From Emticicia sp. 21SJ11W-3 (lineage in GTDB: Bacteria; Bacteroidota; Bacteroidia; Cytophagales; Spirosomataceae): a stretch of DNA of 64,000 nucleotides. Below are positions 24,539 to 32,697 of the stretch, one piece after another (position 1 is the stretch's first letter; every line of letters begins with the position of its first letter). The notes under the pieces were generated by a model. It ran no database searches and was not told the origin of the DNA. It was given only the letters and a program-made list of their open reading frames with translations. Both the position numbers and the translations under genes were made by a program. The stretch lies in the NCBI RefSeq assembly GCF_024138715.1, contig NZ_CP092074.1, positions 4,278,001 to 4,342,000 on the forward strand. Direction: 5' to 3'.

Positions 24539-26059
24539 ATGGCTAAGAAAATACAATCGGCTCTTATTTCGGTTTACTACAAAGACGGTTTAGATAAAAT
24601 AGTAAAATTATTGCACGAACATAACGTTCAGATTTTCTCAACGGGCGGCACCCAAAGTTTCATTGAAGACCTGGGCATACCGGTTACAGCCGTAGAAGAC
24701 CTGACCAGTTACCCTTCTATTTTTGGTGGGCGTGTAAAAACCCTTCATCCAAAAGTTTTTGGTGGCATTCTGTATCGCAGAGACAACGAAGGAGACGTTC
24801 AGACAGCTGCTCAATTTGAAATTCCGTCAATTGATTTAGTGATTGTAGATTTATATCCGTTTCAGGAAACGGTGGCTTCTGGTGCCGGAGAAGAAGACAT
24901 TATCGAGAAAATAGATATCGGCGGTATATCGTTGATACGCGGCGCTGCCAAAAATTTTAACGACGTTCTGATTGTTTCGTCTCGTAACCAGTACGACGAC
25001 GTCTTCAATATACTTCAAGCCAAAGATTGCGGCACTGACCTGGAAGACCGCCGCCGTTATGCCATGGAAGGTTTTGCCATGAGTTCGCAATATGACACGG
25101 CCATTCATGCTTACTTTGCTAATGATGTTTACAATAGTCTGCAAAGTTTTGCAGCATTACCAAAGAAAGAACTACGCTATGGCGAAAACCCGCATCAGGC
25201 GGCTACATTCTACGGTGATCTGGATAAAATGTTTGACCAGATACACGGCAAGGAATTATCATACAATAACCTGATGGACGTAGAGGCTTGCGTAAGACTG
25301 ATTGATGAGTTTGAAGAAACCTCTTTTGTAATTATTAAACATAACAATGCCTGTGGTGTGGCGTCAGCCCCTACGGCGCATCAGGCCTATGTAAATGCAC
25401 TGGCTTGTGACCCCGTTTCGGCTTTTGGTGGTGTTATTATTACCAATGCTAACGTTGACCTGGCCACAGCAGAAGAGCTGCATAAGCTGTTTTTCGAGAT
25501 TTTAATTGCGCCTTCGTTCGATGACGACGCGCTGGCCATTCTGAAAAAGAAAAAAGACCGCCGATTGCTTATCAGAAAACCGGTTGAATTAAGTAAAAAA
25601 CAATTCCGCACTTTGTTGAATGGTGTGTTAGAACAAGACAAAGACAACGCCATTGAAACTGGTAAAGACTTTAAGGTAGCTACCGAAAAAGCGCCGACCG
25701 AAAGCGAGGTAAAAGCGCTAGAGTTTGCTTTGAAAATATGCAAACACCTGAAATCAAACAATGTGGTGCTGGCAAAAGACGGTCAGTTACTGGCTTGTGG
25801 TGTGGGGCAAACTTCGCGCGTTGATGCCCTGAAGCAAGCCATTGACAAAGCCAAAACATTTGGATTTGATTTAACAGGAGCAGCAATGGCTTCTGAGGCC
25901 TTCTTCCCGTTCCCAGACTGTGTGGAGATTGCCCATGAAGCAGGCATAAATGCGGTAGTTCAGCCGGGAGGCTCTATCCGTGACCAGGACTCTATTGATT
26001 TCTGTAATAAAAATGGGGTGGCAATGGTATTAACCGGGGTGAGACACTTCCTTCATTAA
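24539..26059 (+). CDS. purH: Bifunctional AICAR transformylase / IMP cyclohydrolase
   Basis: A 506-aa bifunctional enzyme for the last two steps of IMP synthesis. Residues about 1-200 are the MGS-like IMP cyclohydrolase domain (FSTGGTQSFIEDLGI, GRVKTLHPKVFGGILYRR). The rest is AICAR transformylase, with LRYGENPHQAATFYG, the KHNNACGVA loop and QPGGSIRDQDSIDFCNKNG near the end. Full length and complete. It is transcribed alone and ends at a long hairpin terminator. Confidence 0.96.
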   Translation: MAKKIQSALISVYYKDGLDKIVKLLHEHNVQIFSTGGTQSFIEDLGIPVTAVEDLTSYPSIFGGRVKTLHPKVFGGILYRRDNEGDVQTAAQFEIPSIDLVIVDLYPFQETVASGAGEEDIIEKIDIGGISLIRGAAKNFNDVLIVSSRNQYDDVFNILQAKDCGTDLEDRRRYAMEGFAMSSQYDTAIHAYFANDVYNSLQSFAALPKKELRYGENPHQAATFYGDLDKMFDQIHGKELSYNNLMDVEACVRLIDEFEETSFVIIKHNNACGVASAPTAHQAYVNALACDPVSAFGGVIITNANVDLATAEELHKLFFEILIAPSFDDDALAILKKKKDRRLLIRKPVELSKKQFRTLLNGVLEQDKDNAIETGKDFKVATEKAPTESEVKALEFALKICKHLKSNNVVLAKDGQLLACGVGQTSRVDALKQAIDKAKTFGFDLTGAAMASEAFFPFPDCVEIAHEAGINAVVQPGGSIRDQDSIDFCNKNGVAMVLTGVRHFLH

Positions 26060-26066
26060 TAAAGCA

Positions 26067-26117
26067 ATTGTGCCACGGCTGGGCTCATCAGAGCAAAACC
26101 GTGGCACAATATTTTTT
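26067..26117. terminator. Terminator between purH and gmk
   Basis: Perfect 12-bp arms ATTGTGCCACGG/CCGTGGCACAAT with a 20-nt loop, followed by a T-tract on the plus strand. Confidence 0.85.
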
Positions 26118-26127
26118 AAAGCCTTCT

Positions 26128-26730
26128 TTATATTTCAAGCGGTTTCTGCTCTATCTTCAATTCATTTCTTACAAAACTTTCGTAAAGTTCTTCTGCTTTT
26201 TGCCACGAAGTCTCAATATCATCGTTCAGAAGTATCACGTCAAAGCGGCTCTGAAACTCCATCTCAAACTTCATCTTATACAGGCGTCTTGAAATACTGT
26301 CTTCACTATCAGTACCTCTGTTTCTTAAACGCTTCTCCAGTTCTTCCATTGACGGCACCTTTACATAAATAGCCAGGGCATTATCGCCAAAATACTTTTT
26401 CAGATTCAACCCACCTTTTACGTCAACATCAAAAATTACGTTTTTACCTTCTGCCCACATCCGTTCAATCTCCGACTTCAAGGTGCCATAGTACGCACCC
26501 GGATACACCTCTTCCCATTCAATAAATGCTTCGTTGTCAATTTTTTCCTTAAAATCGTGTATTGTCAGAAAATAATAGTCTTTTCCGTTTTCTTCGTTTC
26601 TGCCGCGCTTATCTCTTGTGCAGGCCGAGATAGAAAACCCGAGGTTTGCGTATTTATCAAGCAGGTGCTTAACAATGGTAGTTTTTCCGGAGCCGGACGG
26701 AGCGCAAAAAATAATGGCTTTACCTTTCAT
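26128..26730 (-). CDS. gmk: Guanylate kinase
   Basis: A 200-aa kinase converting GMP to GDP with ATP. P-loop [12 protein letters not shown] is at about residues 10-21, the GMP-binding segment is [19 protein letters not shown], and the lid and [16 protein letters not shown] follow. It is the third gene of a minus-strand group headed by an ECF sigma factor, but a terminator separates it from the anti-sigma gene. It probably has its own promoter in the short gap. Confidence 0.95.
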   Translation of the reverse strand: MKGKAIIFCAPSGSGKTTIVKHLLDKYANLGFSISACTRDKRGRNEENGKDYYFLTIHDFKEKIDNEAFIEWEEVYPGAYYGTLKSEIERMWAEGKNVIFDVDVKGGLNLKKYFGDNALAIYVKVPSMEELEKRLRNRGTDSEDSISRRLYKMKFEMEFQSRFDVILLNDDIETSWQKAEELYESFVRNELKIEQKPLEI

Positions 26731-26782
26731 TGAGAGTGTTTTTTACCTTGCCCAAACAAGGTGGGTAGCTGAAATGAATTAT

Positions 26783-26816
26783 TAAAAAAGCCACCAGGCT
26801 TTTAAACCTGATGGCT
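26783..26816 (-). terminator. Terminator after the anti-sigma gene
   Basis: On the minus strand the arms AGCCATCAGG and CCTGGTGGCT (one G-T pair) are followed by a run of T, a canonical intrinsic terminator. Confidence 0.82.
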
Positions 26817-26843
26817 GAATATTTTGCAAAGATAGCGAAATCA

Positions 26844-27140
26844 TCAACTAAACAACAAATGATACAGTTTTACTTCGGCAAACACAAACATTAATATCAA
26901 TAATCCCAGTCCTACTTTTGCTCTTATATCTACTACTGTCGACTGCGGGCAGCATTTCTTTTCCATCTTTAATTGAAGTGCGTCTTTGATACTCTTCTCC
27001 AATTTATAACCCTCAATGCAGGGCATACAATCGTCCATGTGTAACTTAAAATGCTCTAGCTCAGCCTCTGATGCCGATCCATCAAGTACAGCCTGTATCA
27101 TTTGCATACACTTCTGATGATTTTCACACCTATGTTTCAT
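26844..27140 (-). CDS. zf-HC2 anti-sigma factor
   Basis: A 98-aa protein with a zinc-binding HxxxCxxC motif (HMDDCMPC at about residues 34-41), a helical middle that would bind the sigma factor, and one C-terminal membrane helix (VGLGLLILMFVFAEVKLYHLLF). This is the ZAS-type anti-sigma layout, with the sensor part nearly absent. It follows the ECF sigma gene by 135 bp on the same strand, so it probably sequesters that sigma factor at the membrane. Confidence 0.85.
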   Translation of the reverse strand: MKHRCENHQKCMQMIQAVLDGSASEAELEHFKLHMDDCMPCIEGYKLEKSIKDALQLKMEKKCCPQSTVVDIRAKVGLGLLILMFVFAEVKLYHLLFS

Positions 27141-27275
27141 TGGTATAATGTTTAGGGGACTCCACTCTGCGCCCTCTCAATTAATGTTTTGTTTTATTGT
27201 TTCAGGCTTTTGGCCATCCACACTAATTATCGATAGTTTCTAATCCTTAATAAAGTCTAATTCAAGACCGCCTGC

Positions 27276-27887
27276 TTAATCCTGCTCTGCCATTTCATCG
27301 GTCTTGTAGCCCATAGATGAGGCGTAGCTTTTCAGCTTCTCTTTCAACAAATTCCTTGCTCTGTGTAATCTTGACCTAACCGTTCCGATAGGTATGTCCA
27401 AAATTTTTGCCATTTCTTCATACGTAAACCCTTCAATATCGCAAAGGATAATTACCGTACGAAAATCAACGGGCAGGCTGTTTAAAGCATTAGCCACCTC
27501 GTCGCCAATCATATCCTGAACAGTCTCGGTCCGCAGGTCAGTTGTGGCATCCATTTCGGCATCTTCTACCGAATTATAGGTAGTTTCAACGTCCTGATAA
27601 TCAACCTTTGACGGCTCCTTGCTTTTCTTGCGGTAGTCGTTTATGAAACTGTTTTTCAGTATTCTAAACAACCACGCTTTTGCATTAGTTCCACGCTCAA
27701 ATGAATTGATAAACCTGAATGCCTTCAGATAGGTATCCTGTACCAGGTCATTGGCATCGTCTTCGTCGTTGGTAAGTCTGAAGGCGAAATTGTACATCGA
27801 GTCAATATGAGGCATAAATTCCTTATCAAAGACCGCGTACTTTTCTTTTTCTGAATATCTTTCTATTTCAATTATTTCTTCTTCCAT
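27276..27887 (-). CDS. ECF (sigma-70 family) RNA polymerase sigma factor
   Basis: A 203-aa ECF sigma factor. Sigma2 contains MYNFAFRLTNDEDDANDLVQDTYLKAF and AWLFRILKNSFINDYRKKSK; sigma4 contains LPVDFRTVIILCDIEGFTYEEMAKIL and GTVRSRLHRARNLLKE. A long acidic linker lies between them. It is followed by its zf-HC2 anti-sigma gene. This arrangement with gmk downstream is common in Bacteroidota and has a general stress role in some members (established for relatives, not shown here). Confidence 0.93.
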   Translation of the reverse strand: MEEEIIEIERYSEKEKYAVFDKEFMPHIDSMYNFAFRLTNDEDDANDLVQDTYLKAFRFINSFERGTNAKAWLFRILKNSFINDYRKKSKEPSKVDYQDVETTYNSVEDAEMDATTDLRTETVQDMIGDEVANALNSLPVDFRTVIILCDIEGFTYEEMAKILDIPIGTVRSRLHRARNLLKEKLKSYASSMGYKTDEMAEQD

Positions 27888-27944
27888 AAGCTTAATGGCT
27901 TTAAAAAAACCTACAAACAGCTATTTATAGGCATTGTACTAGCT

Positions 27945-27952
27945 CAAATGTA
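27945..27952 (-). promoter_or_regulatory. -7 promoter element of the ECF sigma gene
   Basis: TACATTTG on the minus strand is a perfect TAnnTTTG and gives a leader of about 50 nt. Confidence 0.45.
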
Positions 27953-28120
27953 TACTCCTCCATAATTTCGGTAAAGTTAAGAGTTTTAGCAAGAAAAAAA
28001 TAATAATATTCCATGAAAACGAAAATTACGCCGATGGAAGATTTGACAGTACGAAAGGATATTTACAATGATTATTTACCTGCCGGCTTAGCACTCAGGC
28101 ACATTTAATACCCAGAAAAA

Positions 28121-28996
28121 TCAGGCAGAAACTTCAAGTTTATAGCCCTTTCCGTGAATACTCGTTATCCTGATGCTTTCATCTGCCTGCAGTTTTTTTC
28201 TTAGTTTAGAAACAAACACGTCCAGGCTTCTGCCCACTACATATACGCCTTCGTCTTCCCAAACTTCTTTTAAAAGTTTTTCTCTTTCAACTACCTGATT
28301 CTGGTTAGCCGCAAAAATGCTCAGCAGTCTGGCTTCTTTGTCTGATAACTCCACTTCGTCTTTACCTTTTACCAGCAAGGCTCTTTCCGGATAAAAGTAG
28401 AAACTGCCCACCATTACAAAAGGGCTGTCGGCCACTTTTGTATTTTTCTTAACCAACCGGAATAATCTTGCGCTGAAAATTGAAAAAAGTGTTCCACCTG
28501 TTAAAATAAACCCTACCGCCCACCATACATTCATGCCCAGGGTTTTCTGATAATCGCCTGTAAACTCTATCTGAATCTGGTAACAGTCGGTTGTTTGTCT
28601 ACGTCCAAGGCAGGGCATTACGTCAGTTTGTTTTGCTCTTACCTCGTATCCGAATATAACATCAGGCTTATTGCAGCTGTAAACATTAACCATGTAATCA
28701 AGCGGTAGCTGGGCATTGGCCAGCCGTTCATGCACAATTTTTACGAGTGTATCCGGAACAAAAGAAAATTTGCTCTGAAATTCGAGTTGAAAGATTCTTT
28801 CGCCTACCTTTTTTACAGGCAGTATGGTTGAGGTAGAGTCTCCGGCATGCAGCAAAAGCTTGTGGCCTATTTCACGCACAACCAGTATGGCTCTCTTTTC
28901 AAGAAATCCACCTGAATCGTCAACAGACCATGTGCCTGCCGAAAGCGCTAAAGCCGCCAGTATGGCCAGGCAGGTGATGTATATTTTTGGTTTCAT
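28121..28996 (-). CDS. Membrane-tethered winged-helix (OmpR-type) transcriptional regulator
   Basis: A 291-aa protein with an unusual order: N-terminal signal/anchor (ITCLAILAALALSAG), an exported sensor domain of about 130 residues with several Cys (YSCNKPD, MPCLGRR, TDCYQI), a membrane helix at about 157-178 (NVWWAVGFILTGGTLFSIF), then a cytoplasmic OmpR/PhoB winged helix (VELSDKEARLLSIFAANQNQ, GRSLDVFVSKLRKKL, SIHGKGYKLEV). It has no receiver or kinase domain, so it looks like a one-component transmembrane regulator with reversed ToxR/CadC topology. Divergent from a secreted 132-aa protein, its likely target. Confidence 0.85.
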   Translation of the reverse strand: MKPKIYITCLAILAALALSAGTWSVDDSGGFLEKRAILVVREIGHKLLLHAGDSTSTILPVKKVGERIFQLEFQSKFSFVPDTLVKIVHERLANAQLPLDYMVNVYSCNKPDVIFGYEVRAKQTDVMPCLGRRQTTDCYQIQIEFTGDYQKTLGMNVWWAVGFILTGGTLFSIFSARLFRLVKKNTKVADSPFVMVGSFYFYPERALLVKGKDEVELSDKEARLLSIFAANQNQVVEREKLLKEVWEDEGVYVVGRSLDVFVSKLRKKLQADESIRITSIHGKGYKLEVSA

Positions 28997-29003
28997 AATC
29001 AGA

Positions 29004-29011
29004 CAAAAGTA
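29004..29011 (-). promoter_or_regulatory. -7 promoter element of the membrane-tethered regulator
   Basis: TACTTTTG on the minus strand lies only 7-8 nt before ATG 28996, so the transcript would have almost no leader. Confidence 0.45.
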
Positions 29012-29096
29012 GAGTAAAGATGAAACAGATTTAACAGAATTACATACAATTTACACTTTTTTACATTCATTTTACTTCTGCCTGTGGCCAGTAAGT

Positions 29097-29104
29097 TACA
29101 TTTG
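29097..29104 (+). promoter_or_regulatory. -7 promoter element of the secreted 132-aa protein
   Basis: TACATTTG, a perfect TAnnTTTG, lies 28 nt before ATG 29133. The 136-bp divergent region between the two genes is a likely binding site for the tethered regulator. Confidence 0.5.
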
Positions 29105-29132
29105 GGTCAATATACATTCAAAAAAAACAATT

Positions 29133-29531
29133 ATGAAAAAACTCTTTGCAACCGCATTCTTTTGTTGTGCACTGGCAGCCAGTGCATTTAGCCAGCAGAT
29201 TTGCTCAGCAGCATTTGTTGGCAATAAAATGGTGGTAGACCAGTATACCAAAACAGGCTATAAAAATGAAATAGCTATTGATGCCAAAGGAGAACTGACA
29301 GTGAATACCGTGAGCCTGTCGGCTACTGAAAGTAAACCAGTAAACCCAATACCATTTAAAGTGGCCATTAAAGAAAAAGAAACACGGACGATTACTTTGT
29401 TTTCAAAAGAAGATTTTATGAAAGTAGATGTGCAGAAAGTATTATCAAGTTGCAAAAAAGGCGACCAGATAGTATTGCTGACACTAGACAAACAATATGC
29501 CTTGCCGCACAATGAAATACTGGTAAAATAA
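29133..29531 (+). CDS. Secreted protein of unknown function
   Basis: A 132-aa protein with a clear signal peptide (MKKLFATAFFCCALAASAFS, cleavage before QQ). The mature part is beta-rich with two Cys (ICSAAFVG and VLSSCKKGD) that could form a disulfide. I recognise no family. Its divergent position next to a membrane-tethered regulator whose sensor domain is also exported suggests that both belong to one envelope-sensing pair (inference). Confidence 0.7.
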   Translation: MKKLFATAFFCCALAASAFSQQICSAAFVGNKMVVDQYTKTGYKNEIAIDAKGELTVNTVSLSATESKPVNPIPFKVAIKEKETRTITLFSKEDFMKVDVQKVLSSCKKGDQIVLLTLDKQYALPHNEILVK

Positions 29532-29545
29532 AAAATAACAAAGCT

Positions 29546-29569
29546 GCTTAACCCGCAAATTGGTTAAGC
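29546..29569. terminator. Hairpin between convergent genes
   Basis: Perfect 8-bp arms GCTTAACC/GGTTAAGC with an 8-nt loop lie between the secreted protein gene and the AraC gene. The T-tract is weak. Confidence 0.5.
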
Positions 29570-29573
29570 CAAA

Positions 29574-30449
29574 TTACCTGATACCTTTTATGTACTCTTT
29601 CTGGTACATAAAAGGTGTTTTACCAGTAATATCTTTAAACTGGCGGTTAAAATTTGAAATGGTATTATAACCACTTTCATAAGCCACCTGTGTAATATTC
29701 AGGCTGCCTTCATGCAGCAACTTGCAGGCATGGCCGATACGGATTTCGGCTATGAAATCGAAGAAAGTTTTGTTGGTGCGGCTCTTAAAGTACCTGCAAA
29801 AGGCCGATTCGCTCATACTAACCAGCGAGGCAAGTTCGCTCAATCTTACTTCTTCCTTAAAGTGTTTCATTACATACTCATGCACTTTTTGCATGCGTTC
29901 GGTCTCCGAAACCTTATGCGTATTTACATACCCAAAACTGGCAATATAACTATACTCGTTAGACTGCGACAACTCGTGCAGCATCGCCAGAAACTTCAAC
30001 ACCCGCTCAAAGCCCTCATATTGGTGCAGGTTTAGCAGCTCATGCCTGATGTAATCTCGCGTACTCCCAAAAATATCAAGCCCGCGTTCTCCTTTTTCAA
30101 GCAATTGCTTGAGGGGGTGCATTTCGCTTTTTTCAAAGAAACCGTCGCCCAGAAAATCCTCGGTAAAATAAATTACTATACCATGCGTTTGTAAACCCGA
30201 ATTATGGTCAAAATACACGCGGTCGCTTTGCCAGAGATGTGGAATATTCGGCCCTAAAAAAACGGTATCGCCCGCTTCAAAATGGCGGATATTATCACCA
30301 ATAAATCTTGTTCCGCTGCCTTCCAGCACGGTAAACAACTGATAATGCGGATGAAAATGCCAGTTGGGGTCAAAATGCGGCTCTACCAGCTCTTTTAAAG
30401 TAAAAGAATAAACAACACTGTCTACTGATTTTTTTAGGATTGGCTTCAT
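29574..30449 (-). CDS. AraC family regulator with cupin domain
   Basis: A 291-aa regulator. An N-terminal cupin (FDPNWHFHPHYQLFTVLEGSG, with metal-type His residues, then FEAGDTVFLGPNIPHLW) probably binds a sugar or sugar acid; the C-terminal AraC double HTH (VRLSELASLVSMSESAFCRYFK, NITQVAYESGYNTISNFNRQFK) binds DNA. It is divergent from the isomerase/oxidoreductase/ThuA operon, 142 bp away, so it is the probable activator of that operon. Confidence 0.9.
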   Translation of the reverse strand: MKPILKKSVDSVVYSFTLKELVEPHFDPNWHFHPHYQLFTVLEGSGTRFIGDNIRHFEAGDTVFLGPNIPHLWQSDRVYFDHNSGLQTHGIVIYFTEDFLGDGFFEKSEMHPLKQLLEKGERGLDIFGSTRDYIRHELLNLHQYEGFERVLKFLAMLHELSQSNEYSYIASFGYVNTHKVSETERMQKVHEYVMKHFKEEVRLSELASLVSMSESAFCRYFKSRTNKTFFDFIAEIRIGHACKLLHEGSLNITQVAYESGYNTISNFNRQFKDITGKTPFMYQKEYIKGIR

Positions 30450-30557
30450 TTCTAACTATTCTGAATTTTAGCATTAAATTTAACAATAAAAATAATTAAT
30501 GTCAAAATACAGTCATTATTAGTAAAATTAGGCTCATTATTTTGTACTTTTTTAAGA

Positions 30558-30565
30558 TAGTTTTG
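30558..30565 (+). promoter_or_regulatory. -7 promoter element of the sugar isomerase operon
   Basis: TAGTTTTG matches TAnnTTTG, 27 nt before ATG 30592. No well-spaced -33 element is visible, as is usual for an activator-dependent promoter. Confidence 0.45.
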
Positions 30566-30591
30566 TAATGTGAAAAAATAAAAAAATCAGC

Positions 30592-31419
30592 ATGAAGTTC
30601 GGGATGAATCTCCTTTTGTGGGGAACAGAAATAAACGAGAGTCTTTTTCCGGTATTGGAAGAAATAAAAGCTTTGGGGTTTGATGGCGTTGAAGTACCCA
30701 TTTTTGATACAGACCCATCGCACTGGTATACCTGGCGTGCAAAACTAGACGAGCTGGAACTGGACAGAATTGCGGTAACCATCTGTGGCCCGGACTTTAA
30801 CCAGATAAGCCCCGACCCTGCCATGCGTAAAGCCACGCTTGAACGTAATAAAAGAGCTGTTGACTGTGCCATGGTTTTAGGCGCTAATTTGCTTAATGGG
30901 CCCTATCACTCCGCCCTCGGACAATTTACCGGCCAGCCACCAACCGAGCAGGAATGGCGCTGGGCAGTTGAAAACCTGCAAGAACTGGCCGATTATGCCG
31001 ATAGCCTGGGCATTACCTTAGGCCTTGAGTACCTGAACAGGTTTGAAAGTTATCTGGTGTCATCAACCGACGAGCTAATTAAACTGGTAGAAGACGTAGA
31101 CCACCCTGCCTGCAAAATAATGTTCGATACCTTCCATGCCAATATTGAAGAAAAAAACCTGGGCGATGCCATCAGGAAGCTGTCTAAGCACCTGGTTCAT
31201 ATTCAGGTATCAGAAAACGACCGAAGCACCGTAGGCAAAGGAAACGTGAACTGGGAAGAGGTTTTCAAGGCTGTGGAAGAAATCAAGTATGACGGCTGGC
31301 TGTCGGTAGAAGCCTTTAGCCAGAAACTGGCTGTGGCCAATATCTGGCGTAAAATGTTTGACTCAGAAACACAATTAATGAAAGATAGTCTTAGTTTTTT
31401 AAAAAATAGTATTGGCTGA
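30592..31419 (+). CDS. Sugar phosphate isomerase/epimerase (AP endonuclease 2-type TIM barrel)
   Basis: A 275-aa protein close to the D-tagatose/D-psicose 3-epimerase group. It contains the metal-site strands: LGLEYLNRFESYLV (Glu), CKIMFDTFHANIEE (Asp, His), LVHIQVSENDRSTVGKGNVNW and DGWLSVEAFSQKL (Glu). It begins MKFGMNLLLWGTE as in that group. It would interconvert a ketose or keto-sugar. It is the first gene of an operon with a Gfo/Idh protein and the ThuA/PQQ-like protein, suggesting catabolism of a 3-keto or unusual sugar. Confidence 0.88.
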   Translation: MKFGMNLLLWGTEINESLFPVLEEIKALGFDGVEVPIFDTDPSHWYTWRAKLDELELDRIAVTICGPDFNQISPDPAMRKATLERNKRAVDCAMVLGANLLNGPYHSALGQFTGQPPTEQEWRWAVENLQELADYADSLGITLGLEYLNRFESYLVSSTDELIKLVEDVDHPACKIMFDTFHANIEEKNLGDAIRKLSKHLVHIQVSENDRSTVGKGNVNWEEVFKAVEEIKYDGWLSVEAFSQKLAVANIWRKMFDSETQLMKDSLSFLKNSIG

Positions 31420-31488
31420 AATCCCGTAAAGCGCGTGTGTCATGCACACCCAGAATGGATTTAACCCGAACCTAAAAACAAATAAACC

Positions 31489-32613
31489 ATGTCAAAGAAA
31501 ATCAATATTGCTATCGTCGGCCTTGGCTTCGGGGCTGAGTTCATCCCAATCTATCAGCGCCATCCGCATACCAATATGTATGCCATCTGCCAACGTAACG
31601 TAGAGAAACTGAATCAGATCGGAGATGCCTTCGGCATTGAAAAGCGTTACTCAGACTATGACGAGCTACTGAAAGACCCGGATGTAGATGCAGTACATAT
31701 CAATTCGCCTATCCCTAACCACGCCGAGCAAAGCCTGAAAGCCTTGTATGCAGGCAAGCACGTAGCTTGTACGGTACCTATGGCTACTTCGGTAGAAGAC
31801 TGCATGGCTATTGTGAAAGCAGTAAAAGAAACAGGCAAAAAATATATGATGATGGAAACCGTGGTTTATGCCCGCGAGTTTTTGTTTGTAAAAGAATTAT
31901 ACGAAAAAGGCGAACTGGGTAAGGTACAATTTCTGAAAGCAAGCCACCAGCAGGATATGGACGGTTGGCCAGATTACTGGCCCGGCTTACCCCCTATGCA
32001 CTACGCTACTCACTGCGTAGGCCCGGTAGCTGGCTTGCTGAAACTGGAAGCCGAATACGTTTCTTGTTTTGGTTCAGGCACTATTCGTGAAGAACTGGCG
32101 CAAATCCATAATTCACCTTTTGCGGTTGAGTCAGCACATATCAAATTCAAAGACAGCGACCTGAGCGCGTATGTGTATCGTTCACTATTTGATGTTGCCC
32201 GTCAATACCGTGAAAGCTTTGAGGTGTACGGCTCGAAAAAATCTTTTGAGTGGGCGCTTATTGAAGACGAACAACACGTAATACACACCGCCAAAAAGCC
32301 TGAACACGAAATTCCGGAAAAAGTAACGGTGAAAGACTACGCAGAGCTATTGCCTGAAGGCATTCAGCAGTTTACAACCAAAGGTGTGTATGATCTGGGT
32401 GAAAACAACCACTTGTCGTTCACGCAGGGTTCCGGTCACGGAGGGTCACACCCGCACCTGGCTCATGAGTTTGTGATGGCGCTGGTTGAAGACCGTGAGC
32501 CGTTCCCGAATGCCGCACAGTCTGCCAACTGGACAAGCGTAGGTATTCTGGCACATGAGTCTGCCATGCAGGGTGGTAAAATCATGTACCTGCCAGACTT
32601 CACAAATGCTTAA
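31489..32613 (+). CDS. Gfo/Idh/MocA family protein lacking the EKP lysine
   Basis: A 374-aa NAD(P)-binding protein. The Rossmann motif is VGLGFGAEF (residues 10-18). In canonical Gfo/Idh oxidoreductases the motif EKP supplies a catalytic Lys; here the corresponding place reads CTVP (C94-T95-V96-P97), so the Lys is replaced by Val. The HYATHCVGP segment and GSGHGGSHPHL follow in the C-terminal domain. The protein may act in a divergent reaction or as a non-canonical dehydrogenase. It follows the isomerase by 69 bp; a small hairpin (GTGTG/CACAC) lies in the gap. Confidence 0.85.
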   Translation: MSKKINIAIVGLGFGAEFIPIYQRHPHTNMYAICQRNVEKLNQIGDAFGIEKRYSDYDELLKDPDVDAVHINSPIPNHAEQSLKALYAGKHVACTVPMATSVEDCMAIVKAVKETGKKYMMMETVVYAREFLFVKELYEKGELGKVQFLKASHQQDMDGWPDYWPGLPPMHYATHCVGPVAGLLKLEAEYVSCFGSGTIREELAQIHNSPFAVESAHIKFKDSDLSAYVYRSLFDVARQYRESFEVYGSKKSFEWALIEDEQHVIHTAKKPEHEIPEKVTVKDYAELLPEGIQQFTTKGVYDLGENNHLSFTQGSGHGGSHPHLAHEFVMALVEDREPFPNAAQSANWTSVGILAHESAMQGGKIMYLPDFTNA

Positions 32614-32697
32614 TTATATCATTCGGGGCAGGCTAATACTGCCCCGAATACTTGTAGGTCTATTCAATATTCATTGCCCTGCTTTATTTTTATACTT

